DNA of 64,000 bases from Micromonospora sp. HM5-17 (GTDB lineage: Bacteria; Actinomycetota; Actinomycetes; Mycobacteriales; Micromonosporaceae). Location of the stretch: the NCBI RefSeq assembly GCF_003762835.1, contig NZ_RJWA01000013.1, forward strand, positions 1-64,000, given 5' to 3'. A program made the translations under genes and the position numbers. Shown piece after piece: positions 9,031 through 17,131 of the stretch (position 1 is the stretch's first letter; every line of letters starts with the position of its first letter). Below the pieces are notes generated by a model. It was not told the DNA's origin. It did no database searches and worked only from the letters and a program-made list of their open reading frames with translations.

Positions 9031-10009
9031 ACGCTCTCCTGCGGTTCGTGACGAGCAGGTAGACGGCCGTGACCACGAGCAGGAAGAGCAGCAGGAGCAC
9101 GGACATCGCCGACCCGAGCCCGAAGTTCCAGGTCACGAAGGAGCTTTCGTAGATGTGGATCGAGATGAGGTCGGCCTCTCGCGGCGCGGCGCCGCCGAAG
9201 AGGACGTACGGGGTGGTGAAGTCGTTGAAGGTCCAGAGGAAGAGGACCAGCAACAGGACCTGGTTGACCGGGCGGAGCAGCGGCAGGGTGACGCTGCCCA
9301 GCCGCCGCCAGAATCCGGCGCCGTCCATCGCAGCCGCCTCGTAGAGGTCGGCGGGGACGTTCTGCAGGCCGGCCATGATGCAGAGGAAGGCGAACGGCCA
9401 GGACCGCCAGACCGAGACGACCAGCAGCGACCAGAAACTGTTGCCGCCGATCAGCCAGAAGGGTGGCTCGTCCACCAGCCCGAGCTGGGCCAGGACGTGG
9501 TTGACCAGGCCGGTGTCCCGCTGAAACAGAAAGCTCCAGGTGATCACGGCGGTGTAGACCGGCAACGCGTACGGGGTCAGGAAGAGGGTCCGCAGCAGGG
9601 CCCGACCTCGGAACGGCCGTTGCAGGAAGACCGCCGCCGCGAGGCCGAGGACCCAGGAGAGCCCGACCGAGGCCACCGTGTAGACCACGGTCACCCAGAA
9701 CGAGTGGACCAGGTCCTTGCCCGTGGCGGAGTCGAGGTCGAGGGTGACCCGGTAGTTCTCCAGGCCCGTGAAGGGCGCGGTGGACCAGTCCCGGATGTGG
9801 AACTGGGTGAGCTCCAGCAGGCTCATCCAGACCCCGACGAGCATCGGGACGATGTGGACGCCCAGTTCGAGCACGAGCGCCGGGACGAGCAGCAGGTACG
9901 GCAGGAGAAGTCGCCGGCTCTTACGGCGACGGGCACGGCGGCCGGCCGCGGCGGGCACGGCCGGCGGGCCGGTGGGCCGTACCGGACCGGGTGCGGTGGT
10001 GGTGGCCAT
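9023..10009 (-). CDS. Sugar ABC transporter permease (MalF type)
   Basis: Partner permease of the CUT1 sugar importer. The 328 residues begin with a Pro/Ala-rich and then strongly basic cytoplasmic tail (ARRRKSRR near 27-35), followed by six helices. The EAA loop is near 210-235 (ADLYEAAAMDGAGFWRRLGSVTLP). The gene is separated from the binding-protein gene by 205 bases holding a long hairpin, and it overlaps the second permease gene. Together they form the membrane channel. Confidence 0.93.
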   Translation of the reverse strand: MATTTAPGPVRPTGPPAVPAAAGRRARRRKSRRLLLPYLLLVPALVLELGVHIVPMLVGVWMSLLELTQFHIRDWSTAPFTGLENYRVTLDLDSATGKDLVHSFWVTVVYTVASVGLSWVLGLAAAVFLQRPFRGRALLRTLFLTPYALPVYTAVITWSFLFQRDTGLVNHVLAQLGLVDEPPFWLIGGNSFWSLLVVSVWRSWPFAFLCIMAGLQNVPADLYEAAAMDGAGFWRRLGSVTLPLLRPVNQVLLLVLFLWTFNDFTTPYVLFGGAAPREADLISIHIYESSFVTWNFGLGSAMSVLLLLFLLVVTAVYLLVTNRRRAYA

Positions 10010-10019
10010 CAGGTCCTCT

Positions 10020-10115
10020 CGGAGCCGGACCGGCCGTCGGACCGGTCCTCTCGAATCCGGACCGGTCGCGACCGGCCGGTCTGGGTCCGGACCGGCCGGC
10101 CGGTCCGACCGGTCC
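10020..10115. repeat. Short GC-rich CCGGACCGG-type repeats
   Basis: Between the binding-protein and permease genes, GGACCGG/CCGGTCC units recur at least six times in both orientations. They can fold into alternative stem-loops. No spacers of constant length occur, so this is not a CRISPR array. It may add RNA structure to the neighbouring 16-bp hairpin. Confidence 0.5.
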
Positions 10116-10122
10116 CGTCAAG

Positions 10123-10166
10123 GTGGACCGTGGAGGGGTGGCGCGTCGTCCCCCTCCACGGTCCAC
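10123..10166. terminator. Long intercistronic stem-loop
   Basis: A perfect 16-bp inverted repeat (10123-10138 with 10151-10166) around a 12-base loop, lying just after the stop of the binding-protein gene and 114 bases before the first permease start. Such structures in sugar importer operons usually terminate most transcripts or protect the upstream mRNA, so that more binding protein than permease is made. That role is inferred. Confidence 0.7.
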
Positions 10167-10214
10167 GTCGGTGTCGTGACGCCGGTGGTCGGCGCCCGTC
10201 GGGGCTGTCCGGGC

Positions 10215-11516
10215 TCAGCTGCCCATCTTCTGCTGGGCCACGCTGAGCTTCTCCCTGACCAGCGCCTCGGTGATGGGTTTACCGCTCGCGGCGTCGGCGA
10301 AGAGCTCCTTCATCGCGGCGCCGACCAGCGTCTCGAACTGACTCTCGTTCGGCACCTGGGGCAACGGCGCGGCCGTGGTGGTGAGCACCTCCCGGAGCAC
10401 CTTCTGCTCCGGGGCCTGGAAGGCCGGGTCGGCGCCCGCCGTGGTGACCGACGGCAACGAGCCGTAGGTCTTGTTGAGGATGATCTGCTCCTCGTCGCTG
10501 GTCATGAACTTGACGAACTGGAGCGCGCCGTCCCTGTTCTTGGTGTGCTTGAAGATCGCGATGTTGATGCCGGCGACCATGCTGTTGATCCGCTTGCCAC
10601 CCGGCGGGGTGGTGGCCGGGAACGGCACCGGGGCGACCCCCCACTCGTCGGGGCTCATCCCCTGGGCCTTGAAGTTGTTGCCGGCGGCCTGCCAGAGCAG
10701 CATCGCCGCCTTGCGGTTGGCGAAGTCGGCGACGGACTGGTTCTGCGCGTACTCGGCGTTGCTGGGGTTGACGATCTTGTCTGCCGCCATCAGGTCGATG
10801 TACCGCTTGACGGCGGCGACGTTCTGCGGCGTGTCGAAGGTCGGCCTGCCCGACGAGTCGAACCACTCGCCGCCCCACTGCTGGCCGAAGGTGAAGGCGT
10901 GGTGGGAGTTCTCCGAGGGGTTAGCACCCTCGATCGCGAGCCCCCACTGGTCGCCCTTGGTCAGCTTCTTGCCCACCTCGACCAGCTCCTCCCAGGTGGC
11001 TGGCGGGTTGGTGATGCCGGCGTCGGCGAACATCTTCTTGTTGTAGTAGAGCGCGTACGCGAGGCTGTACAGCGGCACCGCGGTCGGCGGCTTGCCCGGG
11101 GCTCCCGCGGCGGCAAGCGCGGCCGGCACGAACCGGTCCTTGCCGCCGACGGCGGCCAGGGTCGCGTCGTCGAACGGCACGAACGCGCCGGTCGCCTGGA
11201 GCGACGCCGACCAGGTGTTGCCGATGTTCACCACGTCGGGGCCCTTGCCGGAGGTGGCGGCGGCCAGCAGCCGGTTGAGCAGGTCCGACCAGGGCACCAC
11301 CTCAAGGCTGACCTTGATGCCGGTCTGCTTCTCGAACTTGTCGAGTTCGGGCTGCAGCGTCTGCTTGTCGAACTCGATGCTGGCGCCCTGGTTGCTCGCC
11401 CAGTAGGTGAGCGTCTTCGCGGCCTCGCCCGCGGATCCGCCCGAGTCGCCGCAGGCGGCGAGCGAGGCGGTCGTCACGAGGGCGGCGGCAAGTACTGCGA
11501 GGTGTCTCTTCGACAC
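10215..11516 (-). CDS. Sugar ABC transporter substrate-binding lipoprotein
   Basis: Extracellular receptor that delivers a carbohydrate to the two permeases. The 433 residues start with a signal peptide and a lipobox (TTASLAACGD; lipidated Cys at about 22). A family-1 solute-binding fold follows, with NGAEYAQNQSVADF-like and GPDVVNIGN-type segments. The GTG start at 11516 has AGAAGGG about seven bases upstream. The substrate is unknown; the operon-mate beta-glucosidase suggests a beta-linked oligosaccharide. Transcription starts in the region shared with the divergent ROK regulator gene, which carries a palindromic operator. Confidence 0.93.
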   Translation of the reverse strand: MSKRHLAVLAAALVTTASLAACGDSGGSAGEAAKTLTYWASNQGASIEFDKQTLQPELDKFEKQTGIKVSLEVVPWSDLLNRLLAAATSGKGPDVVNIGNTWSASLQATGAFVPFDDATLAAVGGKDRFVPAALAAAGAPGKPPTAVPLYSLAYALYYNKKMFADAGITNPPATWEELVEVGKKLTKGDQWGLAIEGANPSENSHHAFTFGQQWGGEWFDSSGRPTFDTPQNVAAVKRYIDLMAADKIVNPSNAEYAQNQSVADFANRKAAMLLWQAAGNNFKAQGMSPDEWGVAPVPFPATTPPGGKRINSMVAGINIAIFKHTKNRDGALQFVKFMTSDEEQIILNKTYGSLPSVTTAGADPAFQAPEQKVLREVLTTTAAPLPQVPNESQFETLVGAAMKELFADAASGKPITEALVREKLSVAQQKMGS

Positions 11517-11662
11517 GGTCTGCCCTTCTGCGTCGGCGGCCGCCCGGAGTCCGTTGGCAGGATGCGCCGCGGCGGGGGTCCGGACGGCCGGAGGTGGTGG
11601 AGCGGTGGGGCACGATCTGCCCGGAGGTGCCAGAACGATCCTGCCGGGGGTTCCATCAAGGC

Positions 11663-11682
11663 TTAATTAACGTCGTTATTAA
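11663..11682. promoter_or_regulatory. Candidate ROK-repressor operator
   Basis: AT-rich island in an otherwise GC-rich divergent intergenic region. Its core TAACGTCGTTA (11668-11678) is a perfect odd-centred palindrome, flanked by TTAAT and TTAA. It sits between the regulator and importer starts, where a repressor could control both directions. A related palindrome recurs at 13106-13118. Confidence 0.6.
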
Positions 11683-11758
11683 AGTGTGCGGCGGCCGGGC
11701 CGTCAAGGACTGGCCGTACAGTGGCTCCCGGCAGCGCCGGGTTTATCTGAGGCGGTGG

Positions 11759-12967
11759 GTGGACCTGGAACGGACGACGAACCGGATCGTGCGGCAACGC
11801 AACCGGTCCGCCCTGCTGTCGAAGCTCTTCCTCGAGGGGCCGCTGACCCGGCAGGACCTGGCCCGGAGCACCGGCCTGAGCCAGCCGGCGGTCAGCAACG
11901 TGGTCGGCGACCTGATCAGCGCCGGCCTGGTGGTCGAGGCCGGCGCGGTGGAGTCCGACGGCGGGCGCCCCAGCATGATGCTCCGGGTGGAGCCCCGGTT
12001 CGCCCTGGTGGCCGGGGTCGACGTCGGGGAGACCCGGGTCCGGGTCGAGCTCTTCGACCTGGCCATGACGCTGCTGGCCAGCGCGGACTACCCGCTCGAC
12101 GCGGACGGGCCGGCGCCGGAGGCCGTGGTCCGGCACATCCTGGCCGGGATCGAGGCCGTCACCACGCAGGCCGGGGTGGCCCGGTCGGACATCCTCGGCG
12201 TCGGCATCGGCGTCTCCGGCGTGGTGGTCCAGGGCGACGAGGCGATCGTGCACGCCCAGACCCTCGGCTGGCACGGGGTGCCGCTGGAGCGGCTGCTCCG
12301 GGCCGAGATCGACCTTCCGGTGCACATCGACAACGGCGCGAAGACGCTGGGCCAGGCGGAGATGTGGTTCGGCGCCGGCCGGGGCAGCCGACACGCCGTC
12401 TTCGCGCTGGTCGGCTCCGGCGTCGGCGCCGCCGTGGTGACCAACGGGGTGATGTACCGGGGTTCGTCGAGCAGCGCCGGCGAGTGGGGGCACACCACCC
12501 TGGTGTACGGCGGACGCGCCTGCCGGTGCGGGGCTCGGGGCTGCCTGGAGGCGTACGTCGGCGCCGAGGGGATCCTCGACCGCTACCGCGAGGCCCGGCA
12601 CGGCCGGGAGGTTCCCGGCGCCGACGAGGAGTCCCAGCTCAACGCGCTGCTCGAGGACGCCGAGCGCTCCGCCACCGCCCGCCGGGTGCTGGAGGAGACG
12701 GCCGGCTACCTCGGCGCGGGGGTGGCGAATCTGATCAACCTGTTCAACCCGGAACGGGTGGTGCTGGGCGGATGGGCCGGAATGGCCCTCGGTGCCCGGT
12801 TGCTCCCCTCGATCCGGTCGGCCGCGGCTGGCCAGGCGCTACGTCAGCCGTACGAGCAGGCCCGCATCGAACTGGGGCAGCTCGGGGTCGACGCGGTGGC
12901 CCTGGGCGCCGCGACCCTGCCGATCGCCGAACTGCTCGCCGCGGGTGGCGTCCGTACCCGCACCTGA
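11759..12967 (+). CDS. ROK-family transcriptional repressor
   Basis: Probable sugar-responsive repressor of the adjacent importer operon. An N-terminal winged helix-turn-helix (about residues 15-70, LTRQDLARSTGLSQPAVSNVV) is followed by a ROK sugar-kinase-like domain. ROK zinc-binding cysteines appear in CRCGARGCLEAYVG (about 259-272). The GTG at 11759 has GAGG six bases upstream and gives 402 residues, the normal size; the frame is open back to 11594, but that stretch covers the operator region. The gene is divergent from the importer genes and upstream of the discoidin protein gene. Confidence 0.92.
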   Translation: MDLERTTNRIVRQRNRSALLSKLFLEGPLTRQDLARSTGLSQPAVSNVVGDLISAGLVVEAGAVESDGGRPSMMLRVEPRFALVAGVDVGETRVRVELFDLAMTLLASADYPLDADGPAPEAVVRHILAGIEAVTTQAGVARSDILGVGIGVSGVVVQGDEAIVHAQTLGWHGVPLERLLRAEIDLPVHIDNGAKTLGQAEMWFGAGRGSRHAVFALVGSGVGAAVVTNGVMYRGSSSSAGEWGHTTLVYGGRACRCGARGCLEAYVGAEGILDRYREARHGREVPGADEESQLNALLEDAERSATARRVLEETAGYLGAGVANLINLFNPERVVLGGWAGMALGARLLPSIRSAAAGQALRQPYEQARIELGQLGVDAVALGAATLPIAELLAAGGVRTRT

Positions 12968-13105
12968 CCGGGACGCGTCCGCCGCCCGGCCGGGGAACGC
13001 GTCCGCGGCCCCGGATTTCCCGCTGCCCGTACCCCCGGCAGCACCCGCGCCGCCGGGGCCCGCCGCTCGTGCCCGGCGACCGGCCCACCCGGACATCCGG
13101 GATAA

Positions 13106-13118
13106 ATTACGTCGTAAT
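13106..13118. promoter_or_regulatory. Second ROK-type palindrome
   Basis: ATTACGTCGTAAT is a perfect 13-base odd-centred palindrome. Its central ACGTCGT is identical to the site at 11668-11678. It lies 12 bases upstream of the -35 of the promoter for the secreted protein at 13368. Confidence 0.6.
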
Positions 13119-13129
13119 AGATTGATGTC

Positions 13130-13159
13130 TTGACGCCGACGGAAGGCGGGCGCCAGACT
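13130..13159 (+). promoter_or_regulatory. Candidate promoter of the discoidin protein gene
   Basis: TTGACG at 13130-13135, an 18-base spacer and CAGACT at 13154-13159. The expected start point (about 13167) falls just before the LacI-type operator, a classical arrangement for repression. Confidence 0.45.
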
Positions 13160-13169
13160 CGGGTTCCCG

Positions 13170-13183
13170 AGAGAGCGCTCTCT
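13170..13183. promoter_or_regulatory. LacI-family operator
   Basis: AGAGAGCGCTCTCT is a perfect 14-base palindrome with the central GCGC typical of LacI/GalR-family operators in actinomycete sugar genes. No LacI gene occurs in the window, so the repressor would be encoded elsewhere. Confidence 0.6.
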
Positions 13184-13367
13184 TCACCGTCTACACCCGA
13201 CACTGGAGTCGACCCCCACCACACCCCCACGCCCGGTCCGGACCGGAACACCCCGCCGCATCGCCGGCCGTCTCACCCCACCGCAGCCGCCACCGGCGTA
13301 CCGGCGCGGTTCTCTCTCCCCCCGTGCCGAGGCCACGTCGGGCGTGCCCTCCTGGACAGGTACCGTG

Positions 13368-15614
13368 ATGATTTCTCATCCTTTTTCCCGTCAGTCTCCG
13401 CCTGGCCGGCTCGCCGGCCCGACCGCACCCCGACGCCGGGGCGTCGCCCTCGGCGTCGCCACCGCGCTCCTGCTCGCGTTGACCCCGTTCGCCGGACCGG
13501 TGCCCGCCGCGCAGGCCGCGCCGACCCTGCTCTCCCAGGGACGTCCGGCCACCGCCTCCTCGACCGAACACGCCGGCGTCCCGGCCTCCGCGGCGGTCGA
13601 CGGCGACACCGGAACCCGCTGGTCGAGCGCCTTCAGTGATCCACAGTGGCTCCAGGTCGACCTCGGCGCCACCGCCACCATCAGCCAGGTCGTCCTGCAC
13701 TGGGAGACCGCGTACGCAAGCGCCTTCCAGATCCAGACCTCGGCCGACGGCAGTGGCTGGACCACCATCTACAGCACCACCACCGGCACCGGCGGCGTCC
13801 AGACCCTGACCGTCTCCGGCACCGGCCAGTACGTCCGGATGTACGGCACGACCCGGGCCACCGGCTGGGGCTACTCACTCTGGGAGTTCCAGGTCATCGG
13901 CGAGTACGCCGGTGGCGGCGACCCGGGTACGGTCGAGCCCACCGACCCGTTCAACCCGAACTTCGGCCCGAACACCTTCGTCTTCGACCCCTCGACGCCG
14001 ACGTCGGCGATACAGAGCCGGCTCGACTCGATCTTCGCGCAGCAGGAGACGGCCCAGTTCGCGCCCCGGCGCTACGCGGTGCTGTTCAAGCCCGGCACCT
14101 ACACCGCCGACGTCAACCTCGGCTTCTTCACCCAGGTCGCCGGGCTCGGTATGTCACCGGACGACGTCAACCTGAACGGGCACGTCCGGGTCGAGGCGTT
14201 CTGGATGGGCGGCAACGCCACCCAGAACTTCTGGCGAGCGGCCGAGAACCTCTCGGTGACCCTGCCCCCCGGCGTGACGGTCGAGCGCTGGGCGGTGTCG
14301 CAGGCGGCGCCGTACCGCCGGATGCACCTGCGCGGCGCGCAGAACCAGATCCAGCTCTGGAACGGCGGCGACGGCTGGTCCAGCGGCGGCCTGATGGCCG
14401 ATACCAAGATCGACGGGATGGTCGTCTCCGGCTCGCAGCAGCAGTGGTACTCGCGCAACAGCGAGTTCGGCAGCTGGAACGGGTCGGTGTGGAACATGGT
14501 GTTCCAGGGGGTGACCGGGGCGCCGCCGCCGCACTTCCCCAACCCCTCGCACACGGTGATCCCACAGACCCCGGTGGTCCGGGAGAAGCCCTTCCTGTAC
14601 ATCGCCGGCAACGGCGAGTACCGGGTCTTCGTCCCCGGACTGCGTACCAACTCGGCCGGCACCAGCTGGTACAACAAGACGCCGGTCGGCTCCTCGCTCT
14701 CGCTGAGCACCTTCTACGTCGTCCGGCCGGGCACCACCGCGGCGACCATCAACGCGGCGCTGGCCCAGGGCAAGAACCTGCTCTTCACGCCGGGCCTCTA
14801 CCGCATCGACGAGACGATCCGGGTCACCCGGCCGGACACCGTCGTGCTCGGCCTGGGCCTGGCCACCCTCGAGCCGCAGAACGGCATCGTCGCGATGACC
14901 GTCGCGGACGTGGACGGCGTCAAGATCGCCGGCCTCATGTTCGAGGCCGGGGTCACCAACTCCCCGGTGCTGCTGGAGGTGGGCCCGGCCGGGTCGTCGG
15001 CGAACCACGCCGCCAACCCGACCTCGCTGCACGACGTCTTCTTCCGGATCGGCGGCGCCGTCGCCGGCAAGGCCACCACCACCCTGCGGATCAACAGCCA
15101 CAACGTGATCGGCGACCACATGTGGCTGTGGCGGGCCGACCACGGTGACCCCGGCACCTACGGCTGGACCGTCAACCCGGCCGACACCGGGCTGGTGGTG
15201 AACGGCAACAACGTCACCATGTACGGCCTCTTCGTCGAGCACTACCAGAAGTACGAGGTGATCTGGAACGGCAACGGCGGACGGACGTACTTCTTCCAGA
15301 ACGAGAAGCCGTACGACCCGCCGAACCAGGCGGCCTGGATGAACGGGTCGACCCGGGGGTACGCGGCGTACAAGGTGGCCGACCCGGTGACCAGCCACGA
15401 GGCCTGGGGACTGGGTAGCTACTGCTACTTCAACGTCAACCCCTCCGTGGTCAACGAGCGGGCGTTCGAGGTCCCGGTCACCTCCGGCGTCCGGTTCACC
15501 AACATGGTCACCGTCTCACTGGGTGGGGTCGGCACGATCAACCGGATCATCAACAACGCCGGCGAGCCGGCCAACACCGCCAACCAGGTCCGCTACCTGA
15601 CCACGTATCCGTAA
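13368..15614 (+). CDS. Secreted discoidin (F5/8 type C) plus beta-helix protein, probable polysaccharide-active enzyme
   Basis: The protein has about 748 residues. A basic signal peptide (RRRGVALG, then a hydrophobic stretch ending PAAQA-A) allows Sec or Tat export. A discoidin/CBM32-like carbohydrate-binding domain spans about 50-180. The remainder is Asn/Gly-rich and appears to form two parallel beta-helix halves, with the second starting near 440 (YVVRPGTTAATINAAL). The sequence resembles actinomycete proteins annotated only as coagulation factor 5/8 domain proteins and recalls two-helix families such as GH55; no catalytic residues are claimed. The ATG at 13368 is preferred over the GTG at 13344 because ACAGG is correctly placed. 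Palindromes upstream suggest sugar control. Confidence 0.8.
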   Translation: MISHPFSRQSPPGRLAGPTAPRRRGVALGVATALLLALTPFAGPVPAAQAAPTLLSQGRPATASSTEHAGVPASAAVDGDTGTRWSSAFSDPQWLQVDLGATATISQVVLHWETAYASAFQIQTSADGSGWTTIYSTTTGTGGVQTLTVSGTGQYVRMYGTTRATGWGYSLWEFQVIGEYAGGGDPGTVEPTDPFNPNFGPNTFVFDPSTPTSAIQSRLDSIFAQQETAQFAPRRYAVLFKPGTYTADVNLGFFTQVAGLGMSPDDVNLNGHVRVEAFWMGGNATQNFWRAAENLSVTLPPGVTVERWAVSQAAPYRRMHLRGAQNQIQLWNGGDGWSSGGLMADTKIDGMVVSGSQQQWYSRNSEFGSWNGSVWNMVFQGVTGAPPPHFPNPSHTVIPQTPVVREKPFLYIAGNGEYRVFVPGLRTNSAGTSWYNKTPVGSSLSLSTFYVVRPGTTAATINAALAQGKNLLFTPGLYRIDETIRVTRPDTVVLGLGLATLEPQNGIVAMTVADVDGVKIAGLMFEAGVTNSPVLLEVGPAGSSANHAANPTSLHDVFFRIGGAVAGKATTTLRINSHNVIGDHMWLWRADHGDPGTYGWTVNPADTGLVVNGNNVTMYGLFVEHYQKYEVIWNGNGGRTYFFQNEKPYDPPNQAAWMNGSTRGYAAYKVADPVTSHEAWGLGSYCYFNVNPSVVNERAFEVPVTSGVRFTNMVTVSLGGVGTINRIINNAGEPANTANQVRYLTTYP

Positions 15615-15643
15615 CGACGGAACCACCTTCCGCACACGTCTCG

Positions 15644-15679
15644 GGTCCGCGTCCCCGGCCCCGCGCCGGGACGCGGACC
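15644..15679. terminator. Hairpin terminator between convergent genes
   Basis: Twelve-base perfect arms (15644-15655 and 15668-15679) with a 12-base GC-rich loop, between the discoidin protein gene and the DNA glycosylase gene that faces it. Confidence 0.7.
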
Positions 15680-15695
15680 GCGCCGCGTCCGCCCG

Positions 15696-16325
15696 TCACT
15701 CGGAGCCGGTCGGTTTCGGCCGGCGTGGGACGTGCCGGCGGTAGGCGCTCACCGTCGGGTCTCCGGCGATCCAGAACCGCCACGGCCGGTCGTGGGCACC
15801 GGTCACCCCGACCCGGGGACCGGCGGCGATCGCCGCCGGGGGCACCGGGCTGGCCGGCGGGCGCAGCCGTACCGGCCCGTCCCCGAGCAGGTAACGGCCG
15901 TAGACGGACCCGTCCAGCCCGAGCGCCGCGCAGAGCCGGGCGGGTCCGCGGGCCAGGTCCACGTCCCGACGTACGGCGGTCCGCCGCGCCCGGGCGACCT
16001 CGATCCCGTCGACCACCTCGCCCGCCCGGAGCAGGACCGCCGACGCCTCCCCCGCCGGCCCGGTCACGACGTTCATGCACCAGTGCATGCCGTAGGTGAA
16101 GTACGCGTAGGCGTACCCGGCCGGGCCGAACATCACCGCGTTGCGCGGGGTCCGTCCCCGGTGCGCGTGCGAGGCGGGATCGCCGCCGCTGCCCGCGTAC
16201 GCCTCGACCTCGGTGATCCGTACCGTGACGCCGTTCGCGGCGAGGGTGCTGCCGAGCAGTCCCCGGGCCGCGGGCAGCACCGGCCCGGCCAGCAGCGCGG
16301 CGAACTCCGTGGTGGTCAGAGGCAT
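15696..16325 (-). CDS. 3-methyladenine DNA glycosylase (AAG/Mpg family)
   Basis: Base-excision repair enzyme that removes alkylated purines. The 209 residues fit the family. Recognisable blocks are RGLLGSTL, ITEVEAYAG (about 38-46, with the catalytic Glu region), ASHAHRGRTPRNAVMF (about 51-66) and YAYFTYGMHWCMNVV (about 73-87). The ATG at 16325 has no good Shine-Dalgarno, so the message may be leaderless. The gene is single and faces the discoidin protein gene. Confidence 0.92.
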   Translation of the reverse strand: MPLTTTEFAALLAGPVLPAARGLLGSTLAANGVTVRITEVEAYAGSGGDPASHAHRGRTPRNAVMFGPAGYAYAYFTYGMHWCMNVVTGPAGEASAVLLRAGEVVDGIEVARARRTAVRRDVDLARGPARLCAALGLDGSVYGRYLLGDGPVRLRPPASPVPPAAIAAGPRVGVTGAHDRPWRFWIAGDPTVSAYRRHVPRRPKPTGSE

Positions 16326-16505
16326 GCGTCAAGCACATCACGAACGACGGCGGGCCCGTCCGGCGGGGAGCAGCGATCCATGCACAGAAGTCTGTGATTC
16401 ACCACCCGTTCAGTCACTCACTCGCGAGAGATCTCGGTCGCCGGCCTTGCGGCTCCCCACGGGCGACGCGATGGTTACGTGCAGTCACCGAAATGGAGGG
16501 TTGCC

Positions 16506-16676
16506 ATGTACGTCACCGCGGCAGCCGTCGCCGGGATGACCCTGGGCTTCGTCGCCGGCCTCTGCACCTACCGGACATCCCGCCGCTGGTGCGCCACCTG
16601 TGGCGGCGGCCTGAGCTGCCCGGCCTGCGCCACCGCCGGCGTACGCCGGAACACCCCGGCACGGCGGTTCCGATGA
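16506..16676 (+). CDS. Small membrane protein with a CxxC-CxxC tail
   Basis: Fifty-six residues: one hydrophobic segment (about 3-23, VTAAAVAGMTLGFVAGLCTY) and then a basic tail with paired cysteines, CATCGGGLSCPACA (about 32-45), which could bind zinc. The ATG at 16506 has GGAGGG five bases upstream. The stop codon overlaps the start of the next gene (ATGA), so the two are co-translated. The family is not recognised. Confidence 0.7.
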   Translation: MYVTAAAVAGMTLGFVAGLCTYRTSRRWCATCGGGLSCPACATAGVRRNTPARRFR

Positions 16677-17014
16677 GCGACGGGCGGGAGGTGCCGCACC
16701 TGCCGCCGGGGACGGTCCTCGACCTCGGCGCGGATGACTGGCGGTACGGCGACCAGCGGCTGCGGCTCATGGTGGAGTTCGTCCGCCTCGACCTGTCCCG
16801 GTACTACGACAACGAGTGGGTCTGGATCAGCGGGCAGCGACTGGCCCGGGACGGTTCCCCGTTGGGGCACCTGGACGCGCTGGTCAGGGTCGCGGCGCTC
16901 CCCGGCGGGCCGACGACCGACGGGAACGGCGCCTCCCGCGGGAACGGCACGTCCCACGGGAACGGCGCGGCGACGGGGCGGGCGAGGGGACACCGACGGT
17001 CGGCCAATCGGTGA
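16673..17014 (+). CDS. Hypothetical protein coupled to the small membrane protein
   Basis: The protein has 113 residues. The N-terminal two thirds look folded (LDLGADDWRYGDQ, VEFVRLDLSRYYDNEWVWI, LDALVRVAAL). The last 35 residues are a Gly/Asn/Arg low-complexity tail containing a repeated GNG[AT]S/GNGA motif. The start overlaps the previous stop (ATGA). It is soluble, with no signal peptide. Function is unknown; conserved Trp and Arg residues hint at a small binding domain, but no family is claimed. Confidence 0.7.
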   Translation: MSDGREVPHLPPGTVLDLGADDWRYGDQRLRLMVEFVRLDLSRYYDNEWVWISGQRLARDGSPLGHLDALVRVAALPGGPTTDGNGASRGNGTSHGNGAATGRARGHRRSANR

Positions 17015-17131
17015 GGGCGGCGTACCCCTCGTGCCGTTCCGGCGATGTCGGGCGCCGGACCGGGGCGGCACCCGACCCGCCGGAGCCGCGCGTCGCTCCG
17101 CCACCCGGCCGGCCGCGGCCGGCGGAGGCCG

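Larger units (their letters stand above)
12968..13367. other. Regulatory region upstream of the secreted discoidin protein
   Basis: No gene is supported in these 400 bases. The region contains a ROK-type palindrome (13106-13118), a promoter (13130-13159) and a LacI-type operator (13170-13183), leaving a leader of about 200 bases before the start codon. Confidence 0.6.

Noticed and set aside
10020-10166. Possible CRISPR-like repeats in the importer operon
   Set aside because: Units are short, unequal and without constant spacers; they are GC-rich palindromic fragments.
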